A stretch of DNA of 64,000 nucleotides from Paractinoplanes deccanensis (GCF_016862115.1 NZ_BOMI01000033.1:1-64000), one strand, 5' to 3'. Positions 50,240 through 58,620 are shown, counted from the first letter of the stretch. Program-made: numbers and translations. Notes: a model not told the origin generated them from the letters alone.

Positions 50240-51656
50240 CCGCGATGTACTTGGACTCGAGGTATTCGAGCAGGCCCTCGTGGCCGCCCTCGCGCCCGAT
50301 GCCGCTCTGCTTCACGCCGCCGAACGGCGCGGCCGGGTCGCTCACCAGCCCCCGGTTGAGGCCCACCATGCCGGCCTCGATCGCCTCGCTGACCCGCAGG
50401 CCGCGCGCCAGGTCGCCGGTGTAGACGTACGCCACCAGGCCGTACTCGGTGTCGTTGGCCAGCCGCACGGCCTCGGCCTCGTCGGTGAAGGTGACGATCG
50501 GCGCGACCGGCCCGAAGATCTCCTCCCGCAGGATCGGCGCGTCCGGCGCGACCCCGGTGAGCACGGTCGGCGGGTAGTAGAAGCCCGGGCCCTCGGGGCG
50601 CGAGCCGCCGGTCGCCGCCGTGGCGCCGCCCCGCAGGGCGTCCTTGACCAGGCTGTCGACCTTGCCGACGGTGTCCTCGTTGACCAGCGGGCCGACCTGG
50701 GTGCTCTCGTCGGTGCCGGGGCCGACGCGCAGCGCGGACATGCGCTCGGCGAGCCGCCGCGAGAACGCCTCGGCGACGGGCGCCTCGACGTAGAAGCGGT
50801 TCGCCGCCGTGCACGCCTCGCCGCCGTTGCGCATCTTGGCGATCATCGCGCCCTCGATGGCCGCGTCGAGGTCGGCGTCGGCGAAGACCAGGAACGGCGC
50901 GTTGCCGCCCAGCTCCATCGACGTGTTGATCACGTGGTCGGCGGCCTGGGCGAGCAGGATGCGCCCGACCTCGGTGGAGCCGGTGAACGACAGCTTGCGC
51001 ACCCGCGGGTCCTTGAGCATCCGGCCGACGACCTTGCCGGAGCTGCGTGACGGCAGCACGTTCACCACGCCGGAGGGCACGCCCGCCTCGGCGAGGATCG
51101 CGGCCATGGCGAGCGCGGTCAGCGGGGTGTCGCTGGCCGGCTTGAGCACCACCGTGCAGCCCGCGGCGAGCGCCGGCCCGATCTTGCGGGTGGCCATGGC
51201 GGCCGGGAAGTTCCACGGCGTCACGAGCACGCAGACACCGACCGGCTGGCGCGTCACCAGGATCCGGTTGGCGCCCGACGGGGCGGTGGCCAGGTCGCCG
51301 GCGCCGCGCACGGCCTCCTCGGCGAACCAGCGGAAGAACTCGGCCGCGTACGTCACCTCGCCCTTGGCGTCGGCGAGAGCCTTGCCGTTCTCGAGACTGA
51401 TGAGCTTGGCGAGCTCGCCGGCCCGCTCGGTCATCAGCTCCCAGGCCCTGCGCAGGGCCTCACCTCGTACGCGGGGAGGAGTCGCCGCCCAGGCCGGGCC
51501 CGCCTCCGCCGCCGCGTCCACCGCGGAGATCGCGTCCGCCTCGGACCCGTCCGCGACCGAGGCGATCACGTCACCGGTCGCCGGGTCTCGCACGTCGAAA
51601 CGGTCCCCGGTCGAGGAGGGGACCCACTTGCCGCCGATGAAGAGTTCAGTTTCCAC
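50229..51656 (-). CDS. Aldehyde dehydrogenase, succinate-semialdehyde type
   Basis: NAD(P)-dependent dehydrogenase of 475 residues. The start is the GTG at 51656 (VETELFIGGKWVPSSTGDRF), where the family begins. The catalytic Glu lies in SMELGGNAPF and the Cys in NGGEACTAANR. Other blocks are VTPWNFPAAMATRKIGPALA and the C-terminal FGGVKQSGIGREGGHEGL. It looks like the succinate-semialdehyde dehydrogenases (GabD group). Without a GABA operon nearby the substrate is uncertain. Confidence 0.9.
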   Translation of the reverse strand: METELFIGGKWVPSSTGDRFDVRDPATGDVIASVADGSEADAISAVDAAAEAGPAWAATPPRVRGEALRRAWELMTERAGELAKLISLENGKALADAKGEVTYAAEFFRWFAEEAVRGAGDLATAPSGANRILVTRQPVGVCVLVTPWNFPAAMATRKIGPALAAGCTVVLKPASDTPLTALAMAAILAEAGVPSGVVNVLPSRSSGKVVGRMLKDPRVRKLSFTGSTEVGRILLAQAADHVINTSMELGGNAPFLVFADADLDAAIEGAMIAKMRNGGEACTAANRFYVEAPVAEAFSRRLAERMSALRVGPGTDESTQVGPLVNEDTVGKVDSLVKDALRGGATAATGGSRPEGPGFYYPPTVLTGVAPDAPILREEIFGPVAPIVTFTDEAEAVRLANDTEYGLVAYVYTGDLARGLRVSEAIEAGMVGLNRGLVSDPAAPFGGVKQSGIGREGGHEGLLEYLESKYIAVSW

Positions 51657-51691
51657 GCCTTCAGTGTCGTCCCGATGGGTACTGGGGGCCA

Positions 51692-51775
51692 ATGGTTCAC
51701 GTGACGGCCGAGCGCACCTTCTTCGGGGTCGAGCTGAGCCCGGCGATCCGCCGGCTGATGGGCGGGGTGCGGTGA
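51692..51775 (+). CDS. Possible 27-residue ORF overlapping the alpha-glucosidase start
   Basis: An ATG at 51692 opens 27 codons (TAERTFFGVELSPAIRRLMG in the middle) that end in a TGA at 51773-51775. The GTG of the alpha-glucosidase frame overlaps that stop by 4 bases. It might be a leader peptide. It might also be the true N-terminal part of the glucosidase displaced by a frameshift, since that gene lacks the usual WWR-x-AV start. It has no clear ribosome site. Confidence 0.25.
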   Translation: MVHVTAERTFFGVELSPAIRRLMGGVR

Positions 51776-52461
51776 CGGTCACGTACCAGATCTATCCCCG
51801 CTCGTTCGCCGACTCGGACGGCGACGGCGTCGGCGACCTGGACGGCATCACGGCCCGGCTGCCGTACGTCGCCGGGCTGGGCGTGGACGCGATCTGGCTG
51901 ACGCCGTTCCAGCGTTCCCCGCAGGCGGACCACGGGTACGACGTGAGCGACTACTGCGACGTCGACCCGCTCTTCGGCGACCTGGCCGCCTTCGACCGCC
52001 TGCTGGCCGCCGCGCACGCCCTCGGCCTGCGGGTCCTCGCCGACATCGTGCCGAACCACAGCTCGCGCGAGCATCCGCTGTTCGAGGCGGCGCTGCGCGA
52101 CGAGCCCGGCGCCCGGGCGCGCTACCACTTCGCCGACAAGCCCAACAACTGGCCGAGCGTCTTCGGCGGCCCGGCGTGGACGCGGGCGCCCGGCGGACAG
52201 TGGTACCTGCACCTGTACGCGCCGGAGCAGCCCGACTGGAACTGGCGTCACCCGGACACGGCGCCGTTCTTCGACGACGTGGTGCGCTTCTGGTTCGACC
52301 GGGGCGTCGACGGCCTGCGCATCGACGTCGCGCACGGCCTCTTCAAGAAGCCGGGCCTGCCGGACCTCCCCGGCTCGGTGCGGCCGGTGCCGGGCCGCCT
52401 GCGCGAGATCGTGTACGCCTGCGACCAGCCACAGGTTTGTAATGCACGGTGTTTGCCGTAG
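51772..52461 (+). pseudogene. Alpha-glucosidase (GH13) gene cut by the integrated element
   Basis: The frame begins TYQIYPRSFADSDGDGVGDL and continues through the first half of a GH13 barrel: DAIWLTPFQRSPQADHGYDV, ADIVPNHSS and GLRIDVAHG with the nucleophile Asp. It then reads VYACDQPQ and leaves the family with a few junk codons to a stop at 52461. The acid Glu and the rest (about 300 residues) are missing. The break falls 10-40 bases before the integrase gene, so an integration event has split it. The N-terminus, which starts at GTG 51772, is also a little short for the family. The rest of the gene should lie at the far end of the element. Confidence 0.85.
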
Positions 52462-52470
52462 CGTGCTTCC
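52425..52470. other. Probable left attachment junction
   Basis: The alpha-glucosidase reading matches its family up to the codons for DQPQ (around 52430) and stops doing so right after. The integrase ATG is at 52471. The core of the attachment site must lie between these; without the right end of the element its exact bases cannot be given. The sequence there contains gaccagccacagg. Confidence 0.6.
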
Positions 52471-54039
52471 ATGCGCTCCGACCTGTACGCAAGGAAGAGC
52501 ACTACTGACCTGGGCCGATCGGTGGCACGCCAGGAACGGGCTTGGCGGGCCGACTGCGCCACGAATGACATCGAGGCAGGGCGAGTCTTCGTCGACCCTG
52601 ACCTGTCCGCCAGCCGTTACGCCCGCAAGGACCGGCCCGACTACGCCGCCCTGCTGGTTCACATCGAGGCCGGCAACGCTCGCATGATTTCGCTACTCGA
52701 GGTGACCCGTGGCTCTCGGCGCATGCGTGAATGGGTCGACTTTCTCGATCTGTGTCGTGACCTGAAGGTGCTGATCCGCATCTTCGGCAACGGCGACGAG
52801 GAGGAAGCCCAGACCTACCAGCCGTGGCGCCAGAAGGACCGCGACTTCCTCATGCGGGAAGGCATGGCTGCCGAGGGTGAGGTGGAGAAGCTACGCGCAC
52901 GCACGATGGCGGGTACGGCTGACGCCGCCCACGAGGGCCGCCCAGGCGGCCCTCTGATCGACGGATACAAGCGGGTCTACGGGTCTTTCACCGATGACAG
53001 CGTCTCGCTGTCCGGATCTCGCCGCCGGGTGATTCAGCAGGTCGTCGACGAGCCGCGGGCAGCGATCTACCGCGCCGCAGCCGAGGGGGTCATCAACGGG
53101 GTTCCGCTGGAGATGATGGCGCGGATTCTCAACGCCTGGCAGGTACCTACCGCGTCGGGAACAGGTAGGTGGAGAGGCGCAGTGCTTCGCCGGGCGCTGC
53201 TGAGTCCCGCCTTGCAGGGGCACCGGGTGCTCCGCGGCGAGATCACCAGACGGAACGCCTGGCCAGCAGTGGTGGAGCCGAACCTTGCGGCGCGGGTTCA
53301 GGCAGTGCTCGAGACGCGCGGCAGGAGGCACCGTTCAGACGGCCGGCTGAAGTATCTACTGTCGGGGGCGCTGCGCTGCCCTGTCTGCGGTGTCGGCCTC
53401 AACGGTCAGGTATGGAAGAACCGGCCGCCGGCGTACGTGTGTGTCACTCCGGGCTGCCATCAGGTGGGCTGTGCGATTCGGTTGGCCGACGCCGAGGTTT
53501 CCCAGCTGATCGTTGCTCGGCTTATTCAGCAGGACGCCATGAGTGCTCCTGCGTTTCATGCAGCCGTTGACGATGTTGCGGTGCGAGCGGTCGATGAGGA
53601 ACTGCGAGCGCTCAATCAGCGGGTGAAGGAACTCCATCGAGAGGCGGCCTTGCCTGACGGACCCAGCTTCGCCCTGGTGGCATCGACGGAACGTGCACTT
53701 AATGAGCAAATCGGCGCCGCCCAGGAACGGCGCCGGCGGCTTGTCATGCCACCGGCACTGGACGGTTTCGACCCGCAGGATCTGGCCAGGAAGTGGTACG
53801 GCGACGACTACACCGTCGGGGAGAAGCGGGCGGTGGTGATGGGTCTAGCCGATCTGGTGTTGTCGCGCGTGGGCAAGGCGGGCCGGTGGTCGAAGTGGCG
53901 GCTGGCTGAGTCGCGGTGGCGCGGCGATGAGCTGACCTGGGGCGAACATTGGGAAGCGCAGGGTGAGCAGCGCCCATCCCGATTCACCCGGTCTGCCGAT
54001 CTGACGTGGAAGCCTGCTGAAGATACTTCAGATAGTTGA
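52471..54039 (+). CDS. Large serine integrase
   Basis: Site-specific recombinase of 522 residues. The catalytic Ser is Ser10 in YARKSTTDLGRSVARQ. The resolvase domain also has DPDLSASRYARKDRP and the later Arg cluster. A recombinase domain and a zinc ribbon follow (CPVCGVGLNGQVWKN, then CVTPGCH). A coiled-coil segment is near residues 380-440. It inserts the element by attP x attB crossing; it lies right next to the left junction, as is normal. The target is the alpha-glucosidase gene. Its 3' end overlaps the convergent repressor gene by 56 bases. Confidence 0.93.
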   Translation: MRSDLYARKSTTDLGRSVARQERAWRADCATNDIEAGRVFVDPDLSASRYARKDRPDYAALLVHIEAGNARMISLLEVTRGSRRMREWVDFLDLCRDLKVLIRIFGNGDEEEAQTYQPWRQKDRDFLMREGMAAEGEVEKLRARTMAGTADAAHEGRPGGPLIDGYKRVYGSFTDDSVSLSGSRRRVIQQVVDEPRAAIYRAAAEGVINGVPLEMMARILNAWQVPTASGTGRWRGAVLRRALLSPALQGHRVLRGEITRRNAWPAVVEPNLAARVQAVLETRGRRHRSDGRLKYLLSGALRCPVCGVGLNGQVWKNRPPAYVCVTPGCHQVGCAIRLADAEVSQLIVARLIQQDAMSAPAFHAAVDDVAVRAVDEELRALNQRVKELHREAALPDGPSFALVASTERALNEQIGAAQERRRRLVMPPALDGFDPQDLARKWYGDDYTVGEKRAVVMGLADLVLSRVGKAGRWSKWRLAESRWRGDELTWGEHWEAQGEQRPSRFTRSADLTWKPAEDTSDS

Positions 54040-54370
54040 TCCACTCGCGGCGGCTCTCTGCGGAGATGCTGCCGCTTTGCAGGATGTCGAGGACTTCTTC
54101 CACTTCCTGGGGCAACTGGTCCTGCCCTGCTCTAAGGTCGTCTTCTGTCAGGTAGCCGAGGCTTACCGCTGCCCGACGTGGGTCGACGCCGAGGGCGGCG
54201 CATACGGCCCGGACGTGTTCGGGTTCGGGCCTGTCGGCGAGCCCTCGTTCCCATCGGCTGATGGTGCTGCGGCTGACGCCGGATTCCCGTTCGAGGTCGT
54301 CTTGCGACCATCCTTTGGCGCGCCGGCCGTCGGCGATGAGGTCGGCGAAACTTTGCACTGCGTCAGCCAT
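53984..54370 (-). CDS. XRE-family repressor-like protein
   Basis: Regulator of 128 residues from the ATG at 54370 (MADAVQSFADLIADGRRAKG). The HTH reads WSQDDLERESGVSRSTISRW, ERGLADRPEPEHVRAVCAAL. The C-terminal part is short with no protease-sensitive domain. Its position between the integrase and the early genes, divergent from a small Cro-like gene, fits an immunity repressor. A perfect inverted repeat (54359-54376) covers its own start codon, which suggests self-control. Confidence 0.8.
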   Translation of the reverse strand: MADAVQSFADLIADGRRAKGWSQDDLERESGVSRSTISRWERGLADRPEPEHVRAVCAALGVDPRRAAVSLGYLTEDDLRAGQDQLPQEVEEVLDILQSGSISAESRREWINYLKYLQQASTSDRQTG

Positions 54371-54376
54371 GACGCA
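54359..54376. promoter_or_regulatory. Palindromic operator over the repressor start
   Basis: The bases tgcgtcagccatgacgca form a perfect inverted repeat with 7-base arms and a 4-base spacer. The ATG of the repressor gene is inside it. Both arms share the tgacgc/gcgtca hexamer of the other sites in this region. Confidence 0.65.
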
Positions 54377-54415
54377 AGCGTAGGTGACGGGACCGGACAG
54401 ACTTTGCGCCAGGTG

Positions 54416-54598
54416 TGACGCGTGCATGGGTGACATGTGCGCAGCTCCAACCTGGTTTGTTGCCCTGTAGGCAGTGTCGTGTACATAGCGTACTGTGCTC
54501 GATCGATCAGCATAGATACCTGACACGAAGGTGACGCGGGCTGCGTCACTATTGACGCGTGCGCCATATGTGCGTCAGGATTACGTCATGAGTGACGC
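54416..54598. promoter_or_regulatory. Array of TGACGC half-sites in the lysogeny switch region
   Basis: Copies of tgacgc or its reverse gcgtca occur at 54416, 54532, 54543, 54553, 54572 and 54593, besides the two at 54360 and 54370. The pair at 54531-54549 forms gtgacgc-gggct-gcgtcac. The last one overlaps the start of the Cro-like gene. Stretches between are AT-richer (around 54480-54525) and could hold the divergent promoters. These are probably operators for the XRE repressor and its rival. Confidence 0.6.
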
Positions 54599-54839
54599 AG
54601 CAACCGTTGTGCGGCGCGTCATCCCCGACGAGCCACCCAAACTCCGCAAGGACGTCTACTTCGCTGCCTGCCGTGCCAAGGGCGCCACCACGGAGAAGGA
54701 CCGCGTCCGGCTGTTCGGCATGCCCCGCCGGTCCGTCTTCCGGTACGAAAACGACGAAGTCGTGCCTCTACTGAGCACCGCCCAGTGGATCGCCTCGCAG
54801 CTCGACTGCACCGTCGACGAGCTCTGGCCGGCCGCATGA
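54588..54839 (+). CDS. Cro-like helix-turn-helix protein
   Basis: Small protein of 83 residues from the ATG at 54588. The HTH is in the middle (CRAKGATTEKDRVRLFGMPR, then SVFRYENDEVVPLL) and the end is QLDCTVDELWPAA, typical of short XRE proteins. It is divergent from the repressor gene and shares an operator array with it, so it could be the Cro counterpart. It is the first gene of a run and overlaps the next by 4 bases. Confidence 0.7.
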   Translation: MSDAATVVRRVIPDEPPKLRKDVYFAACRAKGATTEKDRVRLFGMPRRSVFRYENDEVVPLLSTAQWIASQLDCTVDELWPAA

Positions 54840-55030
54840 ACATCGACGACCTGCCCGACTACGCCATCAAGCTCGCCGACGTCGCGCCGCGGCTGACACC
54901 CGACCAGCTCGAACTCATCTCGTCGACGCTTTACCAGCCCGGCCGTGCACCCCGCAGACTCGCCAACGAGCCGAGCGCCGAAGTCCACGAGCTTCCTGCC
55001 CGCCCACGCCGTCGCAAGCAGGCCGCATGA
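54836..55030 (+). CDS. Small early phage protein
   Basis: Protein of 64 residues (MNIDDLPDYAIKLADVAPRL at the start), acidic first and basic at the end (RPRRRKQAA). The ATG overlaps the stop of the Cro-like gene and its own stop overlaps the next start, so it is in a coupled run. No family recognised. Confidence 0.6.
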   Translation: MNIDDLPDYAIKLADVAPRLTPDQLELISSTLYQPGRAPRRLANEPSAEVHELPARPRRRKQAA

Positions 55031-55218
55031 CCACCGCGACGATCCGCCCACTGCTCTCCGGCGGCGCCTTGTTCGAGCTCGCGGAGATGACCCACTGGTT
55101 CCCGTCGAAGCGTGACGCGGAGGCCGAAGCGGTGTCTCGCCGGATGCCGTACCGCGTGGTCGAAGCCGAGCAGCCGGCGCCTGCGGTGCTGGCCGTCTCC
55201 CCCGCGCTGAACCCCTGA
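55027..55218 (+). CDS. Small early phage protein
   Basis: Protein of 63 residues, MTTATIRPLLSGGALFELAE, with a WFPSKRDAEAEAV segment. It overlaps the previous gene by 4 bases. A strong hairpin follows, so it ends this first short transcript. No family recognised. Confidence 0.55.
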   Translation: MTTATIRPLLSGGALFELAEMTHWFPSKRDAEAEAVSRRMPYRVVEAEQPAPAVLAVSPALNP

Positions 55219-55224
55219 CGCACT

Positions 55225-55257
55225 GAAGCCCCGGGCGTCTGCACCGCCCAGGGCTTC
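55225..55257 (+). terminator. Terminator-like hairpin
   Basis: Arms gaagccccgggcg and cgcccagggcttc pair over 13 positions with one mismatch and a 7-base loop. It starts six bases after the stop of the preceding gene and is followed by ggctttccc. Confidence 0.7.
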
Positions 55258-55300
55258 GGCTTTCCCTACTCAACGATCACTCGGCAAGGAAGTGACGCTG

Positions 55301-55504
55301 ATGTATCTGGATTCTACGGACACGACCACCGTGCCACGCAACCGACAGCGCCTGGATGGCACACCTCTCACCCCGACGTGCGAGATCCCGCTCAAGATGT
55401 GCTGCGGTGCGGTCCTGCTCGGCGAGCAGTGCGGGTGTGACCAGAACGGGCTGTTCAGCGAACTGCCGGACGTCTTCTGGGACCTTCGCGGGGTGATCGC
55501 GTGA
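55301..55504 (+). CDS. Small cysteine-containing phage protein
   Basis: Protein of 67 residues from the ATG at 55301, behind aagga; a GTG at 55292 is an alternative. Four cysteines lie in PTCEIPLKMCCGAVLLG, EQCGCDQNG, in a pattern that could bind zinc. The GTG start of the methyltransferase overlaps its stop. No family recognised. Confidence 0.6.
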   Translation: MYLDSTDTTTVPRNRQRLDGTPLTPTCEIPLKMCCGAVLLGEQCGCDQNGLFSELPDVFWDLRGVIA

Positions 55505-57534
55505 GCGTCCGCACCTCCTCCCGGAAGAAGCAGCAGGCCGAGAACCGCACCGCTACGCATAGGCCGGCGACCCGCAAGCGCCGTTTCCGCCACGACGACC
55601 TTGTTGCTGTCGACCTATTCTCCGGCTTCGGCGGACTCACGCAGGGCATCGAGATGGCCGGGTTTACGACGATCATGGCGGCGAACCACAAGGAGTACAA
55701 GGTCCAGGTACACGAGGCGAACCACCCGCACGCCGAGCATTGGATCGCCGACCTCGTCGACCCGGACTCCTCCGACTATCACTCGGCCCGCGACCTCCCG
55801 GCCGCCGACATCCTCGTTGCGGGCATCAGCTGTGTCCAGCATTCGCAGGCGAACACACAGAAGGCGTACGAGCAGGGCCTGACGCTGTTCGACATCGCCG
55901 GTGACGAGGAGTACGAGGAGCGGGTGACCCGTTCGGAACGGGACCGGGCCACCGCCTTGTGTGTCCTGCAATACGCCGAGCGGCACCACCCTCGCATGAT
56001 TCTCGTGGAGTGCACTACCGAGCTCACCTCGTGGGGCCCGGCCCTGCCGAACCGCCCCAAGGTGGGTGATGGCACAACGTATCGGTGGTGGCTCAAGCAG
56101 ATCTCCAACCTGGGCTACCGCCACAAGGTGCTGTACCTGAACTCGCAGTTCTTCGGCGTGCCGCAGTCGCGGGACCGGTACTACTGCGTGTTCTGGGACA
56201 AGGGCCTGCCCGCCCCGGACCTGGAGCACCGGCCGGCATCGTGGTGCGGCCGGTGCAGCGAGATCGTGCCGGCGGTGTGGTCGTGGAAGACGGGCATCCC
56301 GCCGACCGGGTCGGTGCGCTACGGCAAGCAGTACAACTACCGCTGCCCTCGGTGCCGCAACGAGGTCATCCCGCCGATGAGCCCGTCGATCGACGCGCTC
56401 GACTTGACCAGCCTCGGCACCCGGATCGGTGACAAGCCGGTCAAGAAGCATAAGGACGGGTCAATCGGCCCGCTAGCGGCAGCCACTCTGGCCCGCGCCG
56501 ACCGGTGCCGTCAACGCTTCCCCGAGTTTCCCGCCGTGCTCATGCCCGCGAAGGCTGTGCACGGGTCAGAGCGCCACCCGTGGCAGCCGATGGCGACGCA
56601 GACGAGCCAGCAGGAGGCGGCGCTGCTGTCCACGGGCGCTGTGATGGTCGCTGCGGGGAACACGTACGAGAGGGCTGGTTCGGAGTGCCGTTCCCGTGAC
56701 CTGAGCCAGCCGTTGTGGACACAGCACGCCACCAACGGCGTCGGCCTGGTCACCCCGCCGGTCGCGCTCACCGGTCACGTCATCGCGGCGCACCGGCACA
56801 ACGGCGACGGCCAGCATTTCAGCCGCCCCATGGACACGGTCACCTCCACGCACGAGAAGGCTGTGGTGCTCGCCGCGGTCAACAACTTCCAGGGCGCTCC
56901 GCGCGGCCTGAATGAGGCGCTGCCGACTCAAGCCGGTTCGGAAACGCTCAGTCTCGTCTCGGCCGGCGTGGTCCCGTTTCGGAAGAACACCATGCCGACG
57001 ACCCACGCCGAGGCGATGCCGACGGTCACTTCCGAGCAGATCCCGGGACTGCTTACTGCGGCGGGCACCATCAAGAACAACGGGTCGATCGACGAGGCGC
57101 AGTATCGGGCGCATCCGGTGACTGACCCGCTTGGCACCCTTGTGGCGTCGTCCGCCAACCAGGGGCTGCTGTTCTCCGGCTGGTACAAGCGGAACGGCAC
57201 CGATGCGGCAGCCACTGCGCCGCATGCGGTGACCGACCCTCTGGGTGCCCTCACGGCCCGCGACACCACGGCACTGCTGACCGCTCAGTGGCATGCCGCA
57301 CTGGCTGATCTGGCGCTTGAGGACTGCTACTTCCGGATGCTGGGCGCGCACGAGGTGGGCCGCGGCTGCGGGTTCGACGTGGACTTCCCCGGCTACCAAG
57401 GCAGCTTCCTGGTCTGGGGTTCGGCCCGGGATCAGACCGACGGTTTCGGGAACGCTGTCTCGCCTGCGGTGGGCGCGTGGATCGGCAAGCGTCTGCGGGC
57501 CGTGCTGCACAGCGAAGCCGGAGTGGCCGCATGA
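55501..57534 (+). CDS. DNA cytosine-5 methyltransferase with repeat-rich recognition region
   Basis: Phage-encoded C5 methyltransferase of 677 residues. Motif I is FSGFGGLTQG (residues 40-49). The Cys nucleophile is Cys111 in GISCVQHSQAN; the Pro that normally precedes it is Ser. Motif VI keeps its Glu (VECTTEL, Glu170). Motif VIII is PQSRDRYYC (221-229), and motifs IX-X are CYFRML and GNAVSPAVGAWIGKRL (650-665). A zinc-ribbon-like segment has four cysteines (CGRC at 249-252 and CPRC at 282-285). Between residues 360 and 600 at least seven degenerate repeats of the pattern PLxTxTx occur. It probably protects element DNA. Starts with GTG overlapping the previous gene. Confidence 0.88.
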   Translation: MSVRTSSRKKQQAENRTATHRPATRKRRFRHDDLVAVDLFSGFGGLTQGIEMAGFTTIMAANHKEYKVQVHEANHPHAEHWIADLVDPDSSDYHSARDLPAADILVAGISCVQHSQANTQKAYEQGLTLFDIAGDEEYEERVTRSERDRATALCVLQYAERHHPRMILVECTTELTSWGPALPNRPKVGDGTTYRWWLKQISNLGYRHKVLYLNSQFFGVPQSRDRYYCVFWDKGLPAPDLEHRPASWCGRCSEIVPAVWSWKTGIPPTGSVRYGKQYNYRCPRCRNEVIPPMSPSIDALDLTSLGTRIGDKPVKKHKDGSIGPLAAATLARADRCRQRFPEFPAVLMPAKAVHGSERHPWQPMATQTSQQEAALLSTGAVMVAAGNTYERAGSECRSRDLSQPLWTQHATNGVGLVTPPVALTGHVIAAHRHNGDGQHFSRPMDTVTSTHEKAVVLAAVNNFQGAPRGLNEALPTQAGSETLSLVSAGVVPFRKNTMPTTHAEAMPTVTSEQIPGLLTAAGTIKNNGSIDEAQYRAHPVTDPLGTLVASSANQGLLFSGWYKRNGTDAAATAPHAVTDPLGALTARDTTALLTAQWHAALADLALEDCYFRMLGAHEVGRGCGFDVDFPGYQGSFLVWGSARDQTDGFGNAVSPAVGAWIGKRLRAVLHSEAGVAA

Positions 57535-57785
57535 ACGCCTTCCTGTGGTTCCTCCTCGGCGCCCTGACGCTCGGCTCGCCCATGGCGTTCGCCCTCTACT
57601 TCCTGCTGGCCGAGTCGGTGCGCCGCCGCGCGTATCGGGTCGGCCGCCGGGATGCCGAACTCGAGCACGGCTGGCGTACGGACCCGGCCCTTTACCGCGT
57701 GGTGCGCCGCCGGTCGTGGCCTCTGGACCGTAAGTCGTCCGATGAGGCGGTGCTGCTGTTCCCGCGGGTGTCCCCGCCCCGCTGA
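57531..57785 (+). CDS. Small membrane phage protein
   Basis: Protein of 84 residues. It begins with one membrane helix (MNAFLWFLLGALTLGSPMAF), followed by a basic cytosolic part with RRAYRVGRRDAELEHGW. The ATG overlaps the methyltransferase stop (ATGA). No family recognised. Confidence 0.6.
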   Translation: MNAFLWFLLGALTLGSPMAFALYFLLAESVRRRAYRVGRRDAELEHGWRTDPALYRVVRRRSWPLDRKSSDEAVLLFPRVSPPR

Positions 57786-57844
57786 CCGGCCCCCGGTCCC
57801 CTCCCCCGATTCCTGTTTCTGTCTCGCAAATCTTGAGGTGTGCC

Positions 57845-58342
57845 ATGTCTTTGACCGGTCGTATCGAGGAGCAGGAGACGCGCCGACTGGCGCCGAAGTC
57901 GTCCTGGGTGAAGCCGTCCACCGCGGCGTCGAACCAGGCCGCCGGCCGCTACACCCGGCCGCGGGCGGGCCGCCACCGGGCGCCGGAGTTCGTCACGCCA
58001 GAGGCGTCGCCGGTCGCGGACACGGCGGTGTTCGACCGGCCTGCCGCGCTGACGCCGCGTACCCCGCAGCTGCCGCCGACGGACGGTGCCGCCTACCCGT
58101 CGTGGATGCGTGACCAGCCTGTGGGTGAGCAGACCGAGGTGATCCGCCCCGGGGAATACCCGGCGGTCATCGCGGGCGGTCTGCCGTTCCGGGCTCCGGG
58201 TGCGGCGATGGCCGCCGCGTCCATGCCGTGCTCGCGTCCACTGTCGGGGTCGCGGCTGCTGGTGCGCACCTTGGTCGAGTCGCTGCTGCGGGTCCGCGCC
58301 GGCGCGGTGTCGCTGCTGCGCCCGAAGCGGGGTGGGCAGTGA
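57845..58342 (+). CDS. Phage protein of unknown function, Pro/Ala-rich
   Basis: Protein of 165 residues from the ATG at 57845, behind gaggtg; a TTG at 57833 would add four residues. It is low-complexity and basic at first (ETRRLAPKSSWVKPS), then Pro-rich, with a short hydrophobic helix near the end (RLLVRTLVESLLRVRAGAVS). No motif recognised. Its stop overlaps the GTG of the next gene. Confidence 0.5.
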   Translation: MSLTGRIEEQETRRLAPKSSWVKPSTAASNQAAGRYTRPRAGRHRAPEFVTPEASPVADTAVFDRPAALTPRTPQLPPTDGAAYPSWMRDQPVGEQTEVIRPGEYPAVIAGGLPFRAPGAAMAAASMPCSRPLSGSRLLVRTLVESLLRVRAGAVSLLRPKRGGQ

Positions 58343-58620
58343 GCGGCGTGGCCGAGGTCGCGTACTGGGTGTTGGTCACAGTCGCCGCCGCGGTGCTCGT
58401 GGCCGTCCTCGGCGAGATCTACGGGTGGTGGTCCCGTATCGCCGCCGTCACGGCGTGGGTGCGGTTGTGGCGCCGCCACTGGCGGCTGCTGTGGGCCGCT
58501 CGTACAGCCGACTGGGATTCGTGGCTGATGCGGCTGTGCTACCTGGACGGCTGCCGACACGGCGACGACGTGGCGTGGCTCGACGAGGGCCGCTCCGACG
58601 AGCCAGGCGGTGTGCGTTGA
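58339..58620 (+). CDS. Small membrane phage protein
   Basis: Protein of 93 residues starting with GTG at 58339 in a GTGA overlap. One membrane helix (VAYWVLVTVAAAVLVAVLGE) is followed by a Trp-rich basic part (AWVRLWRRHWRLLWAART). No family recognised. Confidence 0.55.
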   Translation: MSGVAEVAYWVLVTVAAAVLVAVLGEIYGWWSRIAAVTAWVRLWRRHWRLLWAARTADWDSWLMRLCYLDGCRHGDDVAWLDEGRSDEPGGVR

